DNA of 48,815 nucleotides from CAYVTV01 sp964526475 (lineage in GTDB: Bacteria > Bacteroidota > Bacteroidia > Bacteroidales > GCA-2748055). The notes under the pieces were generated by a model. It was not told the DNA's origin and did no database searches. It saw only the letters and a program-made list of their open reading frames with translations. Below are positions 24,844 through 33,448 of the stretch, piece after piece. The position numbers and the translations under genes are program-made. Numbering within the stretch: position 1 is the stretch's first letter; each line of letters starts with the position of its first letter. Location of the stretch: contig CAZGKF010000019.1 of the NCBI GenBank assembly GCA_964526475.1, positions 1 to 48,815 on the forward strand, written 5' to 3'.

Positions 24844-25920
24844 ATGAAAAATTTCCTGATAGGTTTTTCCCTGCTGTTTGTTACAGCCTGCAGTGTGCAG
24901 AATGAGTTTAAAGTAAGCCTCCCCGGAGAGGAGCCTGAGAATAGCATTGAAAAATACTATTATGTATTGCCGCAAACGGTAATGAAAATAAAGCTTGATA
25001 TTATCTATGAAAGATATTTACCTGGTCCTTACCGCCGTTTTTCTGAACGATACCTGGGGATAACAGGGGTTGAGGACGTAAGCTATAACAGATATTATCC
25101 TGAAGCTGTAAAAATTGATTACCTGACTGAACCTGATCCGGAAATGTATTTTTCTGTTAACCTTATCAGCGGTAACTATACTGCTAAAGATTATTTATTA
25201 ATGAGCAACATGGGTCTGATATTAGATCCGTCGGGCTGGATGAAGCATTCAATAGATTTTAATGAGAGTATAATTACACCTGTTCTACCATATTTTACTG
25301 ATTTATCATTAACCGGCTTATATCGGGAAGTAACAGACACCCTTTACAAAACGATTATTACCGATACATCTTTTATACGTTTACCCATCCCAAGAAGACA
25401 GCGTGAAGTTAAAACACTTGAGCAAAGGGCAGAGGAAGCGGCAAACTTCATACTGGAGATCAGGAGAACCCGTTTCGATCTTTTAGCCGGGGAATTTGAT
25501 GGTTTTCCCGGAGGCACTGCCCTGGAATTTGCTGTTAATGAACTTAACAATAAGGAACAGCAATATCTGGAACTTTTTACTGGCAAAATGTTGCATGAAA
25601 AATATTCAAAAACCCTCTTTGTAACACCGGATGGGACAGAGCAGAATATAATTATTTTTAAAATATCGGAAGATAAGGGAATTCTGGATGCCTCTGCGAA
25701 AGAAGGAGTTGATGTTGTACTTAAAATTACACCACTTAACAAGCTTCAAAGTTTACCCGTATTACATGTAAATTTGTCAGATTTTGCTGCAAATAACCTG
25801 TATTACCGTGTTCCCGACATGGCGACAGTTCAATTAATAATTGGCAATAAGATTTTTTACGAGGAAAGGGCTGTTCTTTATCAGGCCGGGAAAATGGTTA
25901 ATTTACCGGTAAAAAGGTAA
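24844..25920 (+). CDS. DUF4831 family lipoprotein
   Basis: 358 residues. The signal peptide ends in the lipobox FVTAC (Cys 16). The mature part begins with a Bacteroidota-specific pattern (YYYVLPQTVMKIKLD, then LPGPYRRFSERYLGI and SYNRYYPEAVKIDYLTEPDP) that I assign to DUF4831. A central RRTRFDLLAGEFDGFPGG stretch and a beta-rich C-terminal half follow. The family's function is unknown; lipidation suggests an envelope site. It stands between nnr and the convergent thioredoxin-like gene, from which it is separated by 79 bases. Confidence 0.8.
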   Translation: MKNFLIGFSLLFVTACSVQNEFKVSLPGEEPENSIEKYYYVLPQTVMKIKLDIIYERYLPGPYRRFSERYLGITGVEDVSYNRYYPEAVKIDYLTEPDPEMYFSVNLISGNYTAKDYLLMSNMGLILDPSGWMKHSIDFNESIITPVLPYFTDLSLTGLYREVTDTLYKTIITDTSFIRLPIPRRQREVKTLEQRAEEAANFILEIRRTRFDLLAGEFDGFPGGTALEFAVNELNNKEQQYLELFTGKMLHEKYSKTLFVTPDGTEQNIIIFKISEDKGILDASAKEGVDVVLKITPLNKLQSLPVLHVNLSDFAANNLYYRVPDMATVQLIIGNKIFYEERAVLYQAGKMVNLPVKR

Positions 25921-25999
25921 GATTATAAATGGTGTGAATTTTATATTCCGGGGAAAAACATATTGGGATGTATTATGAAAAGTTACAAACCCGGACCCG

Positions 26000-26554
26000 C
26001 TATTCCGTCAACCTCCCCTTGAAGCTTGCTGCAAATCCTTCAAAATCCGGATTTTTTATGTATACTTCTTCTGCAACATAATACAATAATTTTTCCATCA
26101 TTTCAGGCGTTTTAAAACCGAAATCGACTCCCAGGTAAGCCATTTTTTGATTTATGAAGGCATAGGCAGGGTATGCCAGCCGGCCGTTTAAAAGAGTTAC
26201 TATAAGTTCATGATGGGCAGGCATTCGTTCAGAAGGGTTTGCAGGGATAAATTTATAAGTCTTAGTGCCGAGAACGATGTCCTTTTTTATTCCGGCATTG
26301 AGTTTAACCGGGTAGTAGTTTTCATTCAGGTATTCAGCTATTACCGGATTTGCAAATGTATTTCTTTCCATACGTGTACACCATCCACAATTGCTGGAGA
26401 ATGTATAAATAAATATTTTTCCCGGGGCATTTTGACTTAATTGAATAGCTTCCTCAATACTGTACCATTTAATCTCAGTATTTTTCTCAGGCTGAGAGAA
26501 GATAAGTATGTTTATACCGAGTAAAATATATATTATGGAAGACAATCTTTTCAT
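26000..26554 (-). CDS. Secreted thioredoxin-like protein
   Basis: 184 residues. A signal peptide (about 1-20, ending near NILIFSQ) is followed by a thioredoxin fold of the DUF255/SoxW-like kind. The redox motif is CGWC (within FSSNCGWCTRM), preceded by FIYTF, and a cis-Pro-like segment AYPAYAFIN comes later. Such proteins act in periplasmic thiol reduction or oxidation. The partner is unknown. It is a single gene, convergent with the DUF4831 gene and divergent from pepD. Start ATG 26554. Confidence 0.82.
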   Translation of the reverse strand: MKRLSSIIYILLGINILIFSQPEKNTEIKWYSIEEAIQLSQNAPGKIFIYTFSSNCGWCTRMERNTFANPVIAEYLNENYYPVKLNAGIKKDIVLGTKTYKFIPANPSERMPAHHELIVTLLNGRLAYPAYAFINQKMAYLGVDFGFKTPEMMEKLLYYVAEEVYIKNPDFEGFAASFKGRLTE

Positions 26555-26722
26555 GAAGTTTTTCTGATAAGGATCAAAATTCGTTCCAAAAATTTATATA
26601 TGTAAAGATATAGATATTTCTTTTGTCTAACATATTTTTCCTACTTGCCTGCTAAAATTTTAGTTATTACATTTACGCAATTAGTAGTTTTATTAAATTT
26701 AGTTTCTCTGCGCTTAATTTTA

Positions 26723-26730
26723 TAATTTTG
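26723..26730 (+). promoter_or_regulatory. Candidate -7 box of pepD
   Basis: TAATTTTG matches TAnnTTTG and would give a leader of about 80 bases before pepD. No clear -33 box is visible. Confidence 0.35.
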
Positions 26731-26804
26731 ATAGCACAAAACATACAAGCAGGTTAAAGCCAGCGATATAAAAAGCAATGTTAAATAAATACAAAAATTA
26801 ATAG

Positions 26805-26813
26805 AAGGAGGTG
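26805..26813 (+). promoter_or_regulatory. Strong Shine-Dalgarno site of pepD
   Basis: AAGGAGGTG, close to fully complementary to the 3' end of 16S rRNA, lies a few bases before ATG 26819. Most other genes here have no such site, in line with the phylum's usual indifference to Shine-Dalgarno pairing. Confidence 0.6.
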
Positions 26814-26818
26814 TTAAT

Positions 26819-28288
26819 ATGCGTTCTATAAAAGAATTAAAACCACAGAGTGTATGGAATATTTTTTATGATCTTACACAAATTCCGCGTCCCTCAAAAA
26901 ATGAACATAAGGCTGTTGAATATGCCAGGAAATTTGGTGAAGCCCTTGGATTGGAGACGTATGTGGATAAAACCGGGAATGTTATCATCCGGAAGCGGGC
27001 TGTTTCGGGCATGGAAAACCGGATGGGAGTTGTTTTGCAGGCTCATCTTGATATGGTTCCTCAAAAGAACGGTGATAAGGTTCATGATTTCGATAAGGAT
27101 CCCATTGAGACAATTATAGACGGTCAATGGGTAAAAGCAAACGGAACCACCCTTGGTGCAGATAATGGGATTGGAGCAGCGGCAGCCCTTGCTGTGCTTG
27201 AATCGAATGACATAAGGCATGGACTTATTGAGGTCTTGCTTACAGTTGATGAGGAAACAGGGATGACAGGGGCCTTTGAGCTTGAGAAGGGAATATTGAA
27301 ATCTGATATTTTGCTGAATCTTGATTCAGAGGATGAGGGGGAATTATATATCGGATGCGCCGGAGGAATGAATACTTCGGGTAGCATGAAATATAAGGAG
27401 GTGTCAGTACCTGCAGGGATGAAGGCTTATCGCTTAAGTGTTACCGGCCTCAAAGGAGGTCATTCAGGATTGGATATCAATTTGGGCAGAGGGAATGCTA
27501 ATAAGTTAATGAACAGGTTTTTATGGAATGCTTCCAAAGAACTTGGGTTGAGAATAGCTTCTGTTGAAGGAGGGAACCTAAGAAATGCCATACCCAGGGA
27601 ATCATTTGCTCTGGTTGTAATTCCAGAGGATAAAATGAAGGATTTTGAATCCAGTGTTAAGGAGTATTCTGAAATATTTAAAAGAGAGTTTACAACCCCT
27701 GACCCTGAACTTCTTTTTAAGGCTGAATTTGCTGAGATGCCTGAAACCGTTATGGAAACGGATTCACAAAACCGTTTTTTGAAAGTGGTTTACGGAACAC
27801 CAAACGGAGTAATGAGAATGAGTACAGAGATAGACGGGGTTGTGGAAACTTCCACAAATCTTTCCGTTGTGAAAGCGAAAAAGGGAGTTGCGGATATAAT
27901 GTGTCTATTAAGAAGTTCTGTTGATTCAGCAAAACAAAGCCTTGCTTATATGATTCAAAGTGTTATGGAACTTGGTGGAATGGAAGTGATGCATGACGGA
28001 AACTATCCAGGTTGGAAACCCAATCCGGACAGCGCTATTGTACAGACAATGAAATCGGTTTACAGTAAGAAATACGGTAAAAATCCTGAAATTAAAGTAA
28101 TCCATGCCGGACTTGAATGCGGGATCATTGGTGACACGTATCCTAACCTGGATATGGTATCCTTTGGCCCTACAATTCGTCATCCACATTCTCCCGATGA
28201 AAAAATTCATATTGAATCTGTTGCAATGTTCTGGGACTACCTTGTGGAAACCTTACAAGCAGTTCCGGTAAGGCCGGAGAATACATAG
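26819..28288 (+). CDS. pepD: Aminoacyl-histidine dipeptidase (M20 family)
   Basis: 489 residues, full length for PepD. Metal and catalytic motifs are in order: HLDMVPQ near residue 76, LGADNGIGAAAAL, DEETGMTGAFEL and LNLDSED in the catalytic domain, then the inserted lid/dimer domain, and finally HAGLECGIIG and SFGPTIRHPHSPDEK with the last metal histidine. The enzyme is a zinc dipeptidase that cleaves Xaa-His and other dipeptides in the cytoplasm. It is preceded by an unusually strong Shine-Dalgarno sequence. It is a single rightward gene, convergent with the HhH protein gene 11 bases later. Confidence 0.95.
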   Translation: MRSIKELKPQSVWNIFYDLTQIPRPSKNEHKAVEYARKFGEALGLETYVDKTGNVIIRKRAVSGMENRMGVVLQAHLDMVPQKNGDKVHDFDKDPIETIIDGQWVKANGTTLGADNGIGAAAALAVLESNDIRHGLIEVLLTVDEETGMTGAFELEKGILKSDILLNLDSEDEGELYIGCAGGMNTSGSMKYKEVSVPAGMKAYRLSVTGLKGGHSGLDINLGRGNANKLMNRFLWNASKELGLRIASVEGGNLRNAIPRESFALVVIPEDKMKDFESSVKEYSEIFKREFTTPDPELLFKAEFAEMPETVMETDSQNRFLKVVYGTPNGVMRMSTEIDGVVETSTNLSVVKAKKGVADIMCLLRSSVDSAKQSLAYMIQSVMELGGMEVMHDGNYPGWKPNPDSAIVQTMKSVYSKKYGKNPEIKVIHAGLECGIIGDTYPNLDMVSFGPTIRHPHSPDEKIHIESVAMFWDYLVETLQAVPVRPENT

Positions 28289-28299
28289 TAATTGTTTGT

Positions 28300-30378
28300 T
28301 CACATCTTCATTCTCAATTGTATTTTAATCCCTGAATCAGAAGAGTTTATGATTTTATCTGCTCCTGTTCCTCTTTCAATGCAATGATTATAATGTGTTT
28401 GATAGTATTTAAACCATAAATCAACTTTGCTTAAAATTCTTGTTTTCAAAAGAACAGAAAACCTGCTGCCATTCCTGTAGAGTACCGGGATAGAAAAATC
28501 ATAAAGGAGATCATACTCATATACATATAACCTGTTTTTCCAGTCAGGAGCATCAAATAGTCCATATGTAGCATATAAACTATAATTATATACTTTTGGT
28601 TTGAAAACAATCTTCTGTCCCACATAACTGCCTTTTGCCGGCTTTATCTGATGTTCATCATTTAGTGTTAATTCGTATCTCGTTTCCAGAAAGAGGAATT
28701 CATTGATCTCCGACCTGTAAACAAATCTCCATGAAGTAATCTTGTTAAGTTTGTTCAGATCAATGCCGGTTTCATTTCTTGAGTATTTCATTTGCTGGAA
28801 ACTGGCTTTATACCTTATCTTAAACTGATTCTTATTTTCCTTTTGAAGCAAGGCCTTTATCATATAATCATTCCCAAATGCGGGAACCGGAATATTTGAT
28901 CGTGGATGAGGAAATTTGTAGTGATCGGCATAAAAGGATAAATTAATGAAGGGCAGGGGATACATGTTGACTCCGATATAAAATCCTTCCTCATTTTTCA
29001 CTGAAGAAGTTTTACCAAAAGCTGAGGAAGAAAATGACACATAAGCAGGGGAATAGTTTCTATAGATCATTGAAAGGCTTATCAGAGGATGAAGTTGTGC
29101 GGTCAATCCGTTAAGAAGAGCAGTATTCCCGTCATTGTCAGTTGCCCATTCCCCGAAAAGATAAGTTCTTAAAATACTTGCTTTATAATGTATACTGAGG
29201 TTAAAGAAATCTGAACTAAATTGCGGAGGGTCAACACCCGGATTATACTTAAGTTTTCGCATCGGATGACTGAAGGAAATTTTTTCTCCGTGAATTCCAA
29301 AGGAAAAGAATTTAAGGTGAATGGTCATATCTGCTCCTGCGCTTATCTGCCGAAGAGTGTTACGGTTTTTTATTTCTGCGATGTTCCGGTGAAGCCCTGT
29401 CCTGTTTATTGAAGTAAAATACTGAAAACTATCGGTTTCTGAAGCTGCTTTTTTTAAAGCAGCATCATGGCTGATATAAGACATATAAGAACTCAGGGAT
29501 AATTTATTAAATCTGGTTTGTAATGCAAGACCTCTGTGAAAATTTGATTCTGATGTTGAAAGATTTCTTTTTATTTTATTTATTTCAGGAGAGATTATCG
29601 CATCTGTACCATTTGAAATATAGGAACATCCGTTTATCAGACCCTGGCCGAATCCGGTTTTGAAATCCCCGAAAATCAGTCTGTATGGTAATTTTTTCCC
29701 TGAATACTCCAGGAAGAAGGAGACATGATCGGGCAGGTATTTATTATGATTGGAAAACAAGGGCTCCCCTGCATCCTGTTCAGCAATAAAGCCTGCACTA
29801 AAGTTGTTTCCCTTTTTGAGTTCATATCTTGTCATCAGATAACGATTCCGGCCGGTAAATTGATGAATGCTATCGATTTCACTTTCAAAACCGGCAGGTA
29901 TCTCTATCCTCCTTTTGTATCGGGTTATAAATTCACTTTTAATCTTTCCCGTGTAAAAATTCTTAGCTTGTTCATTCGTGTCTGATGAAATTATAACAAA
30001 ATACATCATTTTATTAAAAAGACCGGGCTGGATTCCGGGAACAAGAAGTAATTCGTTTATAGACAGATAGTTCCCGTACTCCTTTCGGTAGTTCAGAATA
30101 CTTGTTATCTGGAATTCCGTGAGAAAAAACAGTTTCTTAAAATCCTCTGCTTCAGCAGTATTCAAATCAATTGGAGAATCAATAAGTTCGTTAAGAATTT
30201 CAGTAATTCTTTCAACAGCGTCTGTGTCTTCTTTTGTCCCGGCTAAATCTTCAAACATTTCAAGGACTTTCTGATTTATTTGTACTTCTGGTATTTGTCC
30301 TGCCAGGGAAGCATAAAGCACCATATTTAATATGATAAATTTTAAAAGGGAACGGATAAACTCACGGAAATATCCCAT
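28300..30378 (-). CDS. Helix-hairpin-helix protein with outer-membrane barrel-like region
   Basis: 692 residues. A signal-like hydrophobic N-terminus (about 10-28) is followed by two ComEA-like helix-hairpin-helix units (about 70-125: DLNTAEAEDFKKLFFL, then YGNYLSINELLLVPGI). The remaining 550 residues are rich in alternating aromatic strands (YELKKGNNFSAGFI, SLSSYMSYIS, LSLSMIYRNYSP and a strand-like end LRMKM), as expected for an outer-membrane beta-barrel. This combination is found in many Bacteroidota. The role is unknown. It is 54 bases downstream of the PorV/PorQ-like gene on the same strand, so the two could be one operon with purE. Confidence 0.78.
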   Translation of the reverse strand: MGYFREFIRSLLKFIILNMVLYASLAGQIPEVQINQKVLEMFEDLAGTKEDTDAVERITEILNELIDSPIDLNTAEAEDFKKLFFLTEFQITSILNYRKEYGNYLSINELLLVPGIQPGLFNKMMYFVIISSDTNEQAKNFYTGKIKSEFITRYKRRIEIPAGFESEIDSIHQFTGRNRYLMTRYELKKGNNFSAGFIAEQDAGEPLFSNHNKYLPDHVSFFLEYSGKKLPYRLIFGDFKTGFGQGLINGCSYISNGTDAIISPEINKIKRNLSTSESNFHRGLALQTRFNKLSLSSYMSYISHDAALKKAASETDSFQYFTSINRTGLHRNIAEIKNRNTLRQISAGADMTIHLKFFSFGIHGEKISFSHPMRKLKYNPGVDPPQFSSDFFNLSIHYKASILRTYLFGEWATDNDGNTALLNGLTAQLHPLISLSMIYRNYSPAYVSFSSSAFGKTSSVKNEEGFYIGVNMYPLPFINLSFYADHYKFPHPRSNIPVPAFGNDYMIKALLQKENKNQFKIRYKASFQQMKYSRNETGIDLNKLNKITSWRFVYRSEINEFLFLETRYELTLNDEHQIKPAKGSYVGQKIVFKPKVYNYSLYATYGLFDAPDWKNRLYVYEYDLLYDFSIPVLYRNGSRFSVLLKTRILSKVDLWFKYYQTHYNHCIERGTGADKIINSSDSGIKIQLRMKM

Positions 30379-30432
30379 TTTTTCCGGTTAATGGGAAAAA
30401 ATGTAAAAAAACTGCTGTTTCAGTAAAGAAAA

Positions 30433-31278
30433 TTATTTGAATTCTATCTGTAATGAAAAGTGTGGAGTAAACCCCAGGATATAATGACGGGTAAAGGCAA
30501 TATCTGCACTTATCCGGTTGATTTTATATCCTAAACCGAAAGTATGCTGTACAGGATCAGTAAAAATCCCTGTTCTTAAAAAAAGGCTTTCAAGTAACTG
30601 ATATTCGAGTCCTGCTTTAAAAACGGGCTTTCTGGTAAGATGCTTTTCTATTTCGATTCCGAAAAATAATTTATCAGAAGGATTGTAAGCTGCTCCGGTT
30701 CTGAAAGAAGTAGTGAGGGTGTCACTCTGCCAGGTGGAAAATTCTGATCTTGTAGGATTAAAAACATGAGCTCCAATACAAAAGTTGTCAAAAGGTTTAT
30801 ACTGTATTCCTCCTTCAACACTTAGGGTGCCCCTGTTTTCAAAATCTCCTCTTATATAGACATAATGATAATTGAGTTGTACACCAGCAGAAAAATCATC
30901 GCCGAAACTCTTTCCGATTCCAAGCCCGACTTTACTGACATTATATTCATCATAACCGAAATATGAATAACTCAGACCAAGAGTTCCGGGTTTAACCGGA
31001 TATGTCAGACCTAAGGCATGTAAACTATATTCTTCAAGCAGAAATTTGTTCTCATGATGGAATCCCAGACTGAAACGAGGGTAAAAACCAAGTCCTGCCT
31101 GGTTATGATTCACCGACCACAGGTCTGATTGCATGACATATGTATTAGCCAGGGCTGCGGGTCTTGTTCCGATTGGAAAATTTTCACCTGTAGCTGTAAC
31201 AGGGTGGCAATAGAAAAAGGAGGATAAAATAAGAGTTAATTTACCTGTCCTGAATAGTATCCCATTGATTATCTTCAA
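30433..31278 (-). CDS. PorV/PorQ-like outer-membrane protein
   Basis: 281 residues. The signal peptide ends near PVTATG. The mature start GENFPIGTRPAALANTYVMQSDLWSVNHNQAGLG is the usual entrance of PorV/PorQ/FadL-like barrels of Bacteroidota (GARAxGMGGAyva ... NPAgl pattern, here diverged). Repeating amphipathic strands follow to the end, which closes with HFSLQIEFK. Members include type IX secretion components, but I cannot tell whether this one is. The start is TTG 31278, which overlaps the purE stop in TTGA; no ATG exists before residue 49. This suggests translational coupling with purE. Confidence 0.72.
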   Translation of the reverse strand: MKIINGILFRTGKLTLILSSFFYCHPVTATGENFPIGTRPAALANTYVMQSDLWSVNHNQAGLGFYPRFSLGFHHENKFLLEEYSLHALGLTYPVKPGTLGLSYSYFGYDEYNVSKVGLGIGKSFGDDFSAGVQLNYHYVYIRGDFENRGTLSVEGGIQYKPFDNFCIGAHVFNPTRSEFSTWQSDTLTTSFRTGAAYNPSDKLFFGIEIEKHLTRKPVFKAGLEYQLLESLFLRTGIFTDPVQHTFGLGYKINRISADIAFTRHYILGFTPHFSLQIEFK

Positions 31279-31787
31279 TTTGTTTTGAATCTGAATTTTA
31301 TATTTTTTAGTTCTTCATTTGCCTGAATAATTTTATTTTTCAGTCTTTTTTTAAAGGCAACTACTTTTTTCATCATTTCCATATCACTTGTGGCAATTAT
31401 TTGCGCAGCGAGAATACCTGCGTTTCTGGCACCATCAAGGCCTACGGTTGCGACAGGTATTCCGGGGGGCATTTGCAAAATGCTCAGAATGCTGTCCCAT
31501 CCATCTATGGAAATAGAGGCTTTAACAGGTACTCCGATTACAGGCAGAGGGGTCAGGGCTGCAAGTACACCAGGTAAATGAGCTGCTCCACCGGCTCCTG
31601 CAATAATAACCCTGATACCACGATCATAAGCTCCATATGCAAACTCCATTACCTGTTCAGGGGTACGGTGGGCTGATAAAGCATTAATCTCAAAGGGAAT
31701 CTCAAATTCGTCGAGTACTTTTGCCGCTTCTTCCATAACGGGAAGATCAGATGTACTGCCCATAATAATACTAACTTTTGGTGTCAT
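31275..31787 (-). CDS. purE: N5-CAIR mutase PurE
   Basis: 170 residues, normal class I PurE. IMGSTSDLPVMEEAAKVLDEF opens the nucleotide site; NALSAHRTPEQ and GAGGAAHLPGVLAALTPLPVIGVPV follow. The Ser-Asp-Leu and His residues of the active site are all present. It converts N5-carboxyaminoimidazole ribonucleotide to CAIR, one step before PurC. No purK is adjacent. It is the first gene of a leftward unit and overlaps the barrel gene by four bases. Confidence 0.95.
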   Translation of the reverse strand: MTPKVSIIMGSTSDLPVMEEAAKVLDEFEIPFEINALSAHRTPEQVMEFAYGAYDRGIRVIIAGAGGAAHLPGVLAALTPLPVIGVPVKASISIDGWDSILSILQMPPGIPVATVGLDGARNAGILAAQIIATSDMEMMKKVVAFKKRLKNKIIQANEELKNIKFRFKTN

Positions 31788-31851
31788 AGTTTAATTTCTT
31801 GTTTAATGAGTATATAAAGATAAAAATCAGCTATTGGCAAGCTATTTTTTT

Positions 31852-31859
31852 CAAATATA
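31852..31859 (-). promoter_or_regulatory. Candidate -7 box of purE
   Basis: TATATTTG on the minus strand matches TAnnTTTG, 64 bases before the purE ATG. No exact -33 box is seen. Confidence 0.4.
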
Positions 31860-31910
31860 ATGAAAAGCGATGATTCATTGAATTAATAAACATAAATCAA
31901 ATTCACAGGT

Positions 31911-31941
31911 TTTGTCTTTGTTGTTATTTATGATAATTTTG
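31911..31941 (+). promoter_or_regulatory. Two-box promoter of hpt
   Basis: TTTG (31911-31914), a 19-base spacer and TAATTTTG (31934-31941) match both Bacteroidota promoter boxes at ideal spacing. This places the transcription start near 31947 and shows that hpt must start at the ATG at 31978 and not at the in-frame TTG at 31912. Confidence 0.65.
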
Positions 31942-31977
31942 ATAACATGGATATCAACCGTTTACAGATCCATTCAA

Positions 31978-32514
31978 ATGATTAAAATTATTGTAAACCA
32001 TAAAAGCTTCGAATTATATCTAACCTCCGGGCTTATACAGGCCAGGATAGCGGAAATAGCTAATGATCTCAATGATGATCTTAAAAATAAAAGCCCGCTT
32101 TTCATAGGTATTCTTAACGGTTGTTTTATGTTTGCCTCCGATCTGTTAAAGCAGGTTGTAATAGATGCACAGGTAAGCTTCCTTAAGCTTGCCTCCTACC
32201 AGGGTACAAAAACAACGGGCGTAGTAAAAGAGCTGATAGGATTGAATCATTCCATAACAGACCGGAATGTCGTGATCCTTGAAGATATTGTTGATACAGG
32301 TGTCACACTTGAGCATATTGTTAATCAATTATCAGAGTATAATCCGGCAAGCCTTAAAATTGTTACCCTTATATTAAAACCTTCTTCTTACACTAAGGAT
32401 ATAAAGCTGGATTATGTAGGATTTAAGATACCCAATGACTTTATTATAGGTTATGGACTGGATTACGAGGGGTATGGCAGGAATTTGAAGGATATTTATA
32501 AGATTATTGGGTAA
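31978..32514 (+). CDS. hpt: Hypoxanthine phosphoribosyltransferase
   Basis: 178 residues, normal for the family. The PRPP-binding motif VVILEDIVDTGVT is clear. SPLFIGILNGCFMFASDLL opens the fold, FLKLASYQGTKTTG marks the flexible loop, and the purine-binding end is DFIIGYGLDYEGYGRN. It salvages hypoxanthine and guanine to IMP and GMP using PRPP. The start was set at ATG 31978; 22 residues of an in-frame upstream extension fall inside the promoter and match nothing in the family. Single gene, followed by adk after 184 bases. Confidence 0.94.
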   Translation: MIKIIVNHKSFELYLTSGLIQARIAEIANDLNDDLKNKSPLFIGILNGCFMFASDLLKQVVIDAQVSFLKLASYQGTKTTGVVKELIGLNHSITDRNVVILEDIVDTGVTLEHIVNQLSEYNPASLKIVTLILKPSSYTKDIKLDYVGFKIPNDFIIGYGLDYEGYGRNLKDIYKIIG

Positions 32515-32531
32515 TCGTATTCTCTAATTGT

Positions 32532-32539
32532 TATCTTTG
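32532..32539 (+). promoter_or_regulatory. Candidate -7 box of adk
   Basis: TATCTTTG matches TAnnTTTG 18 bases after the hpt stop; a weak TTG lies 22 bases upstream. If used, adk has a leader of about 155 bases, long for this window and with no recognised element in it. Confidence 0.4.
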
Positions 32540-32698
32540 CGGGCGGAATGGCATGAGGGAGGTTGACAAGATGCAGACGGCAAAGTTTAGCATGGTGTGG
32601 TAATTGCTCAAATCTTCCTATATCAGGTGTTGGTATTTATTTTATTAAGCAGAAATAACTCGTAAACCTGAACATTTAATCATCTAAATAAAAAAGTC

Positions 32699-33277
32699 AT
32701 GTTGAATATTGTATTATTCGGTCCTCCCGGATCGGGAAAAGGAACTCAGTCTGAGAATATTATTAAGAAATATAATCTTGTACATCTTTCCACGGGAGAC
32801 ATTTTAAGAGCAGAACTGGCACAGAAGACGGAACTGGGGCTGAAGGCCAAAGATATAATGGAGCGGGGTGAGCTTGTTTCAGATGATATTGTAATAGGAA
32901 TGATAGCTAATAAGCTGGAGGCTAAAAAGGAGGCTAAGGGTTTTATCTTTGATGGTTTTCCACGTACTGTTGCACAGGCAGAAGCACTCGATAAACTCCT
33001 TGTATCAAGAAATCTACAGCTTGACATGATGCTGGGACTTGAAGTCCCAAAAGATGAGTTGATAATAAGGCTTTTAAAAAGAGGTGAAGAGACTGGCAGG
33101 GCAGATGATAATATGGAAACAATTGAGAACCGCATCAATGTTTACAACACACAGACGGCTCCGGTAATGAATTATTATAAAAGCAAGGGAAAATATTTTC
33201 CTGTAGATGGTATTGGTAATATTGTTGAGATTTCAAAAAGTATTTTTTCCATCATTGATAAATATTGCGGAAAGTAA
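32699..33277 (+). CDS. adk: Adenylate kinase
   Basis: 192 residues. P-loop GPPGSGKGTQ at about residues 8-17, then HLSTGDILRAEL, FIFDGFPRTVAQAE and the short lid with KRGEETGRADDNMETI. The lid is the short form without zinc cysteines, as is common in Bacteroidota. It interconverts 2 ADP and ATP plus AMP. All motifs are intact. It is followed by obg after 171 bases, the usual hpt-adk-obg order in this phylum. Confidence 0.95.
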   Translation: MLNIVLFGPPGSGKGTQSENIIKKYNLVHLSTGDILRAELAQKTELGLKAKDIMERGELVSDDIVIGMIANKLEAKKEAKGFIFDGFPRTVAQAEALDKLLVSRNLQLDMMLGLEVPKDELIIRLLKRGEETGRADDNMETIENRINVYNTQTAPVMNYYKSKGKYFPVDGIGNIVEISKSIFSIIDKYCGK

Positions 33278-33448
33278 GAGGAATTGATTAAGCGATGAAT
33301 CCTGGGGGCGCATTTTCCTCTTCCAGCGACCGGGAAAAATAGCACCATGGGGATAATTTCCGGAGAGCCAATTAGGAAGATGGTTAAATAATCATTGAAT
33401 ACAAAACTTCATCCTAAAGATATATAAAACAAAACAAACCTGAAGGGA

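Noticed and set aside
31912..31977. N-terminal extension of hpt from a TTG.
   Set aside because: A complete two-box promoter overlaps it, and the extension matches nothing in the family.
33301..33346. Imperfect inverted repeat (GGGCGCATTTTCC against GGGAAAAATAGCACC) between adk and obg.
   Set aside because: It has several mismatches and no T run or known motif; too weak to call a terminator or RNA element.
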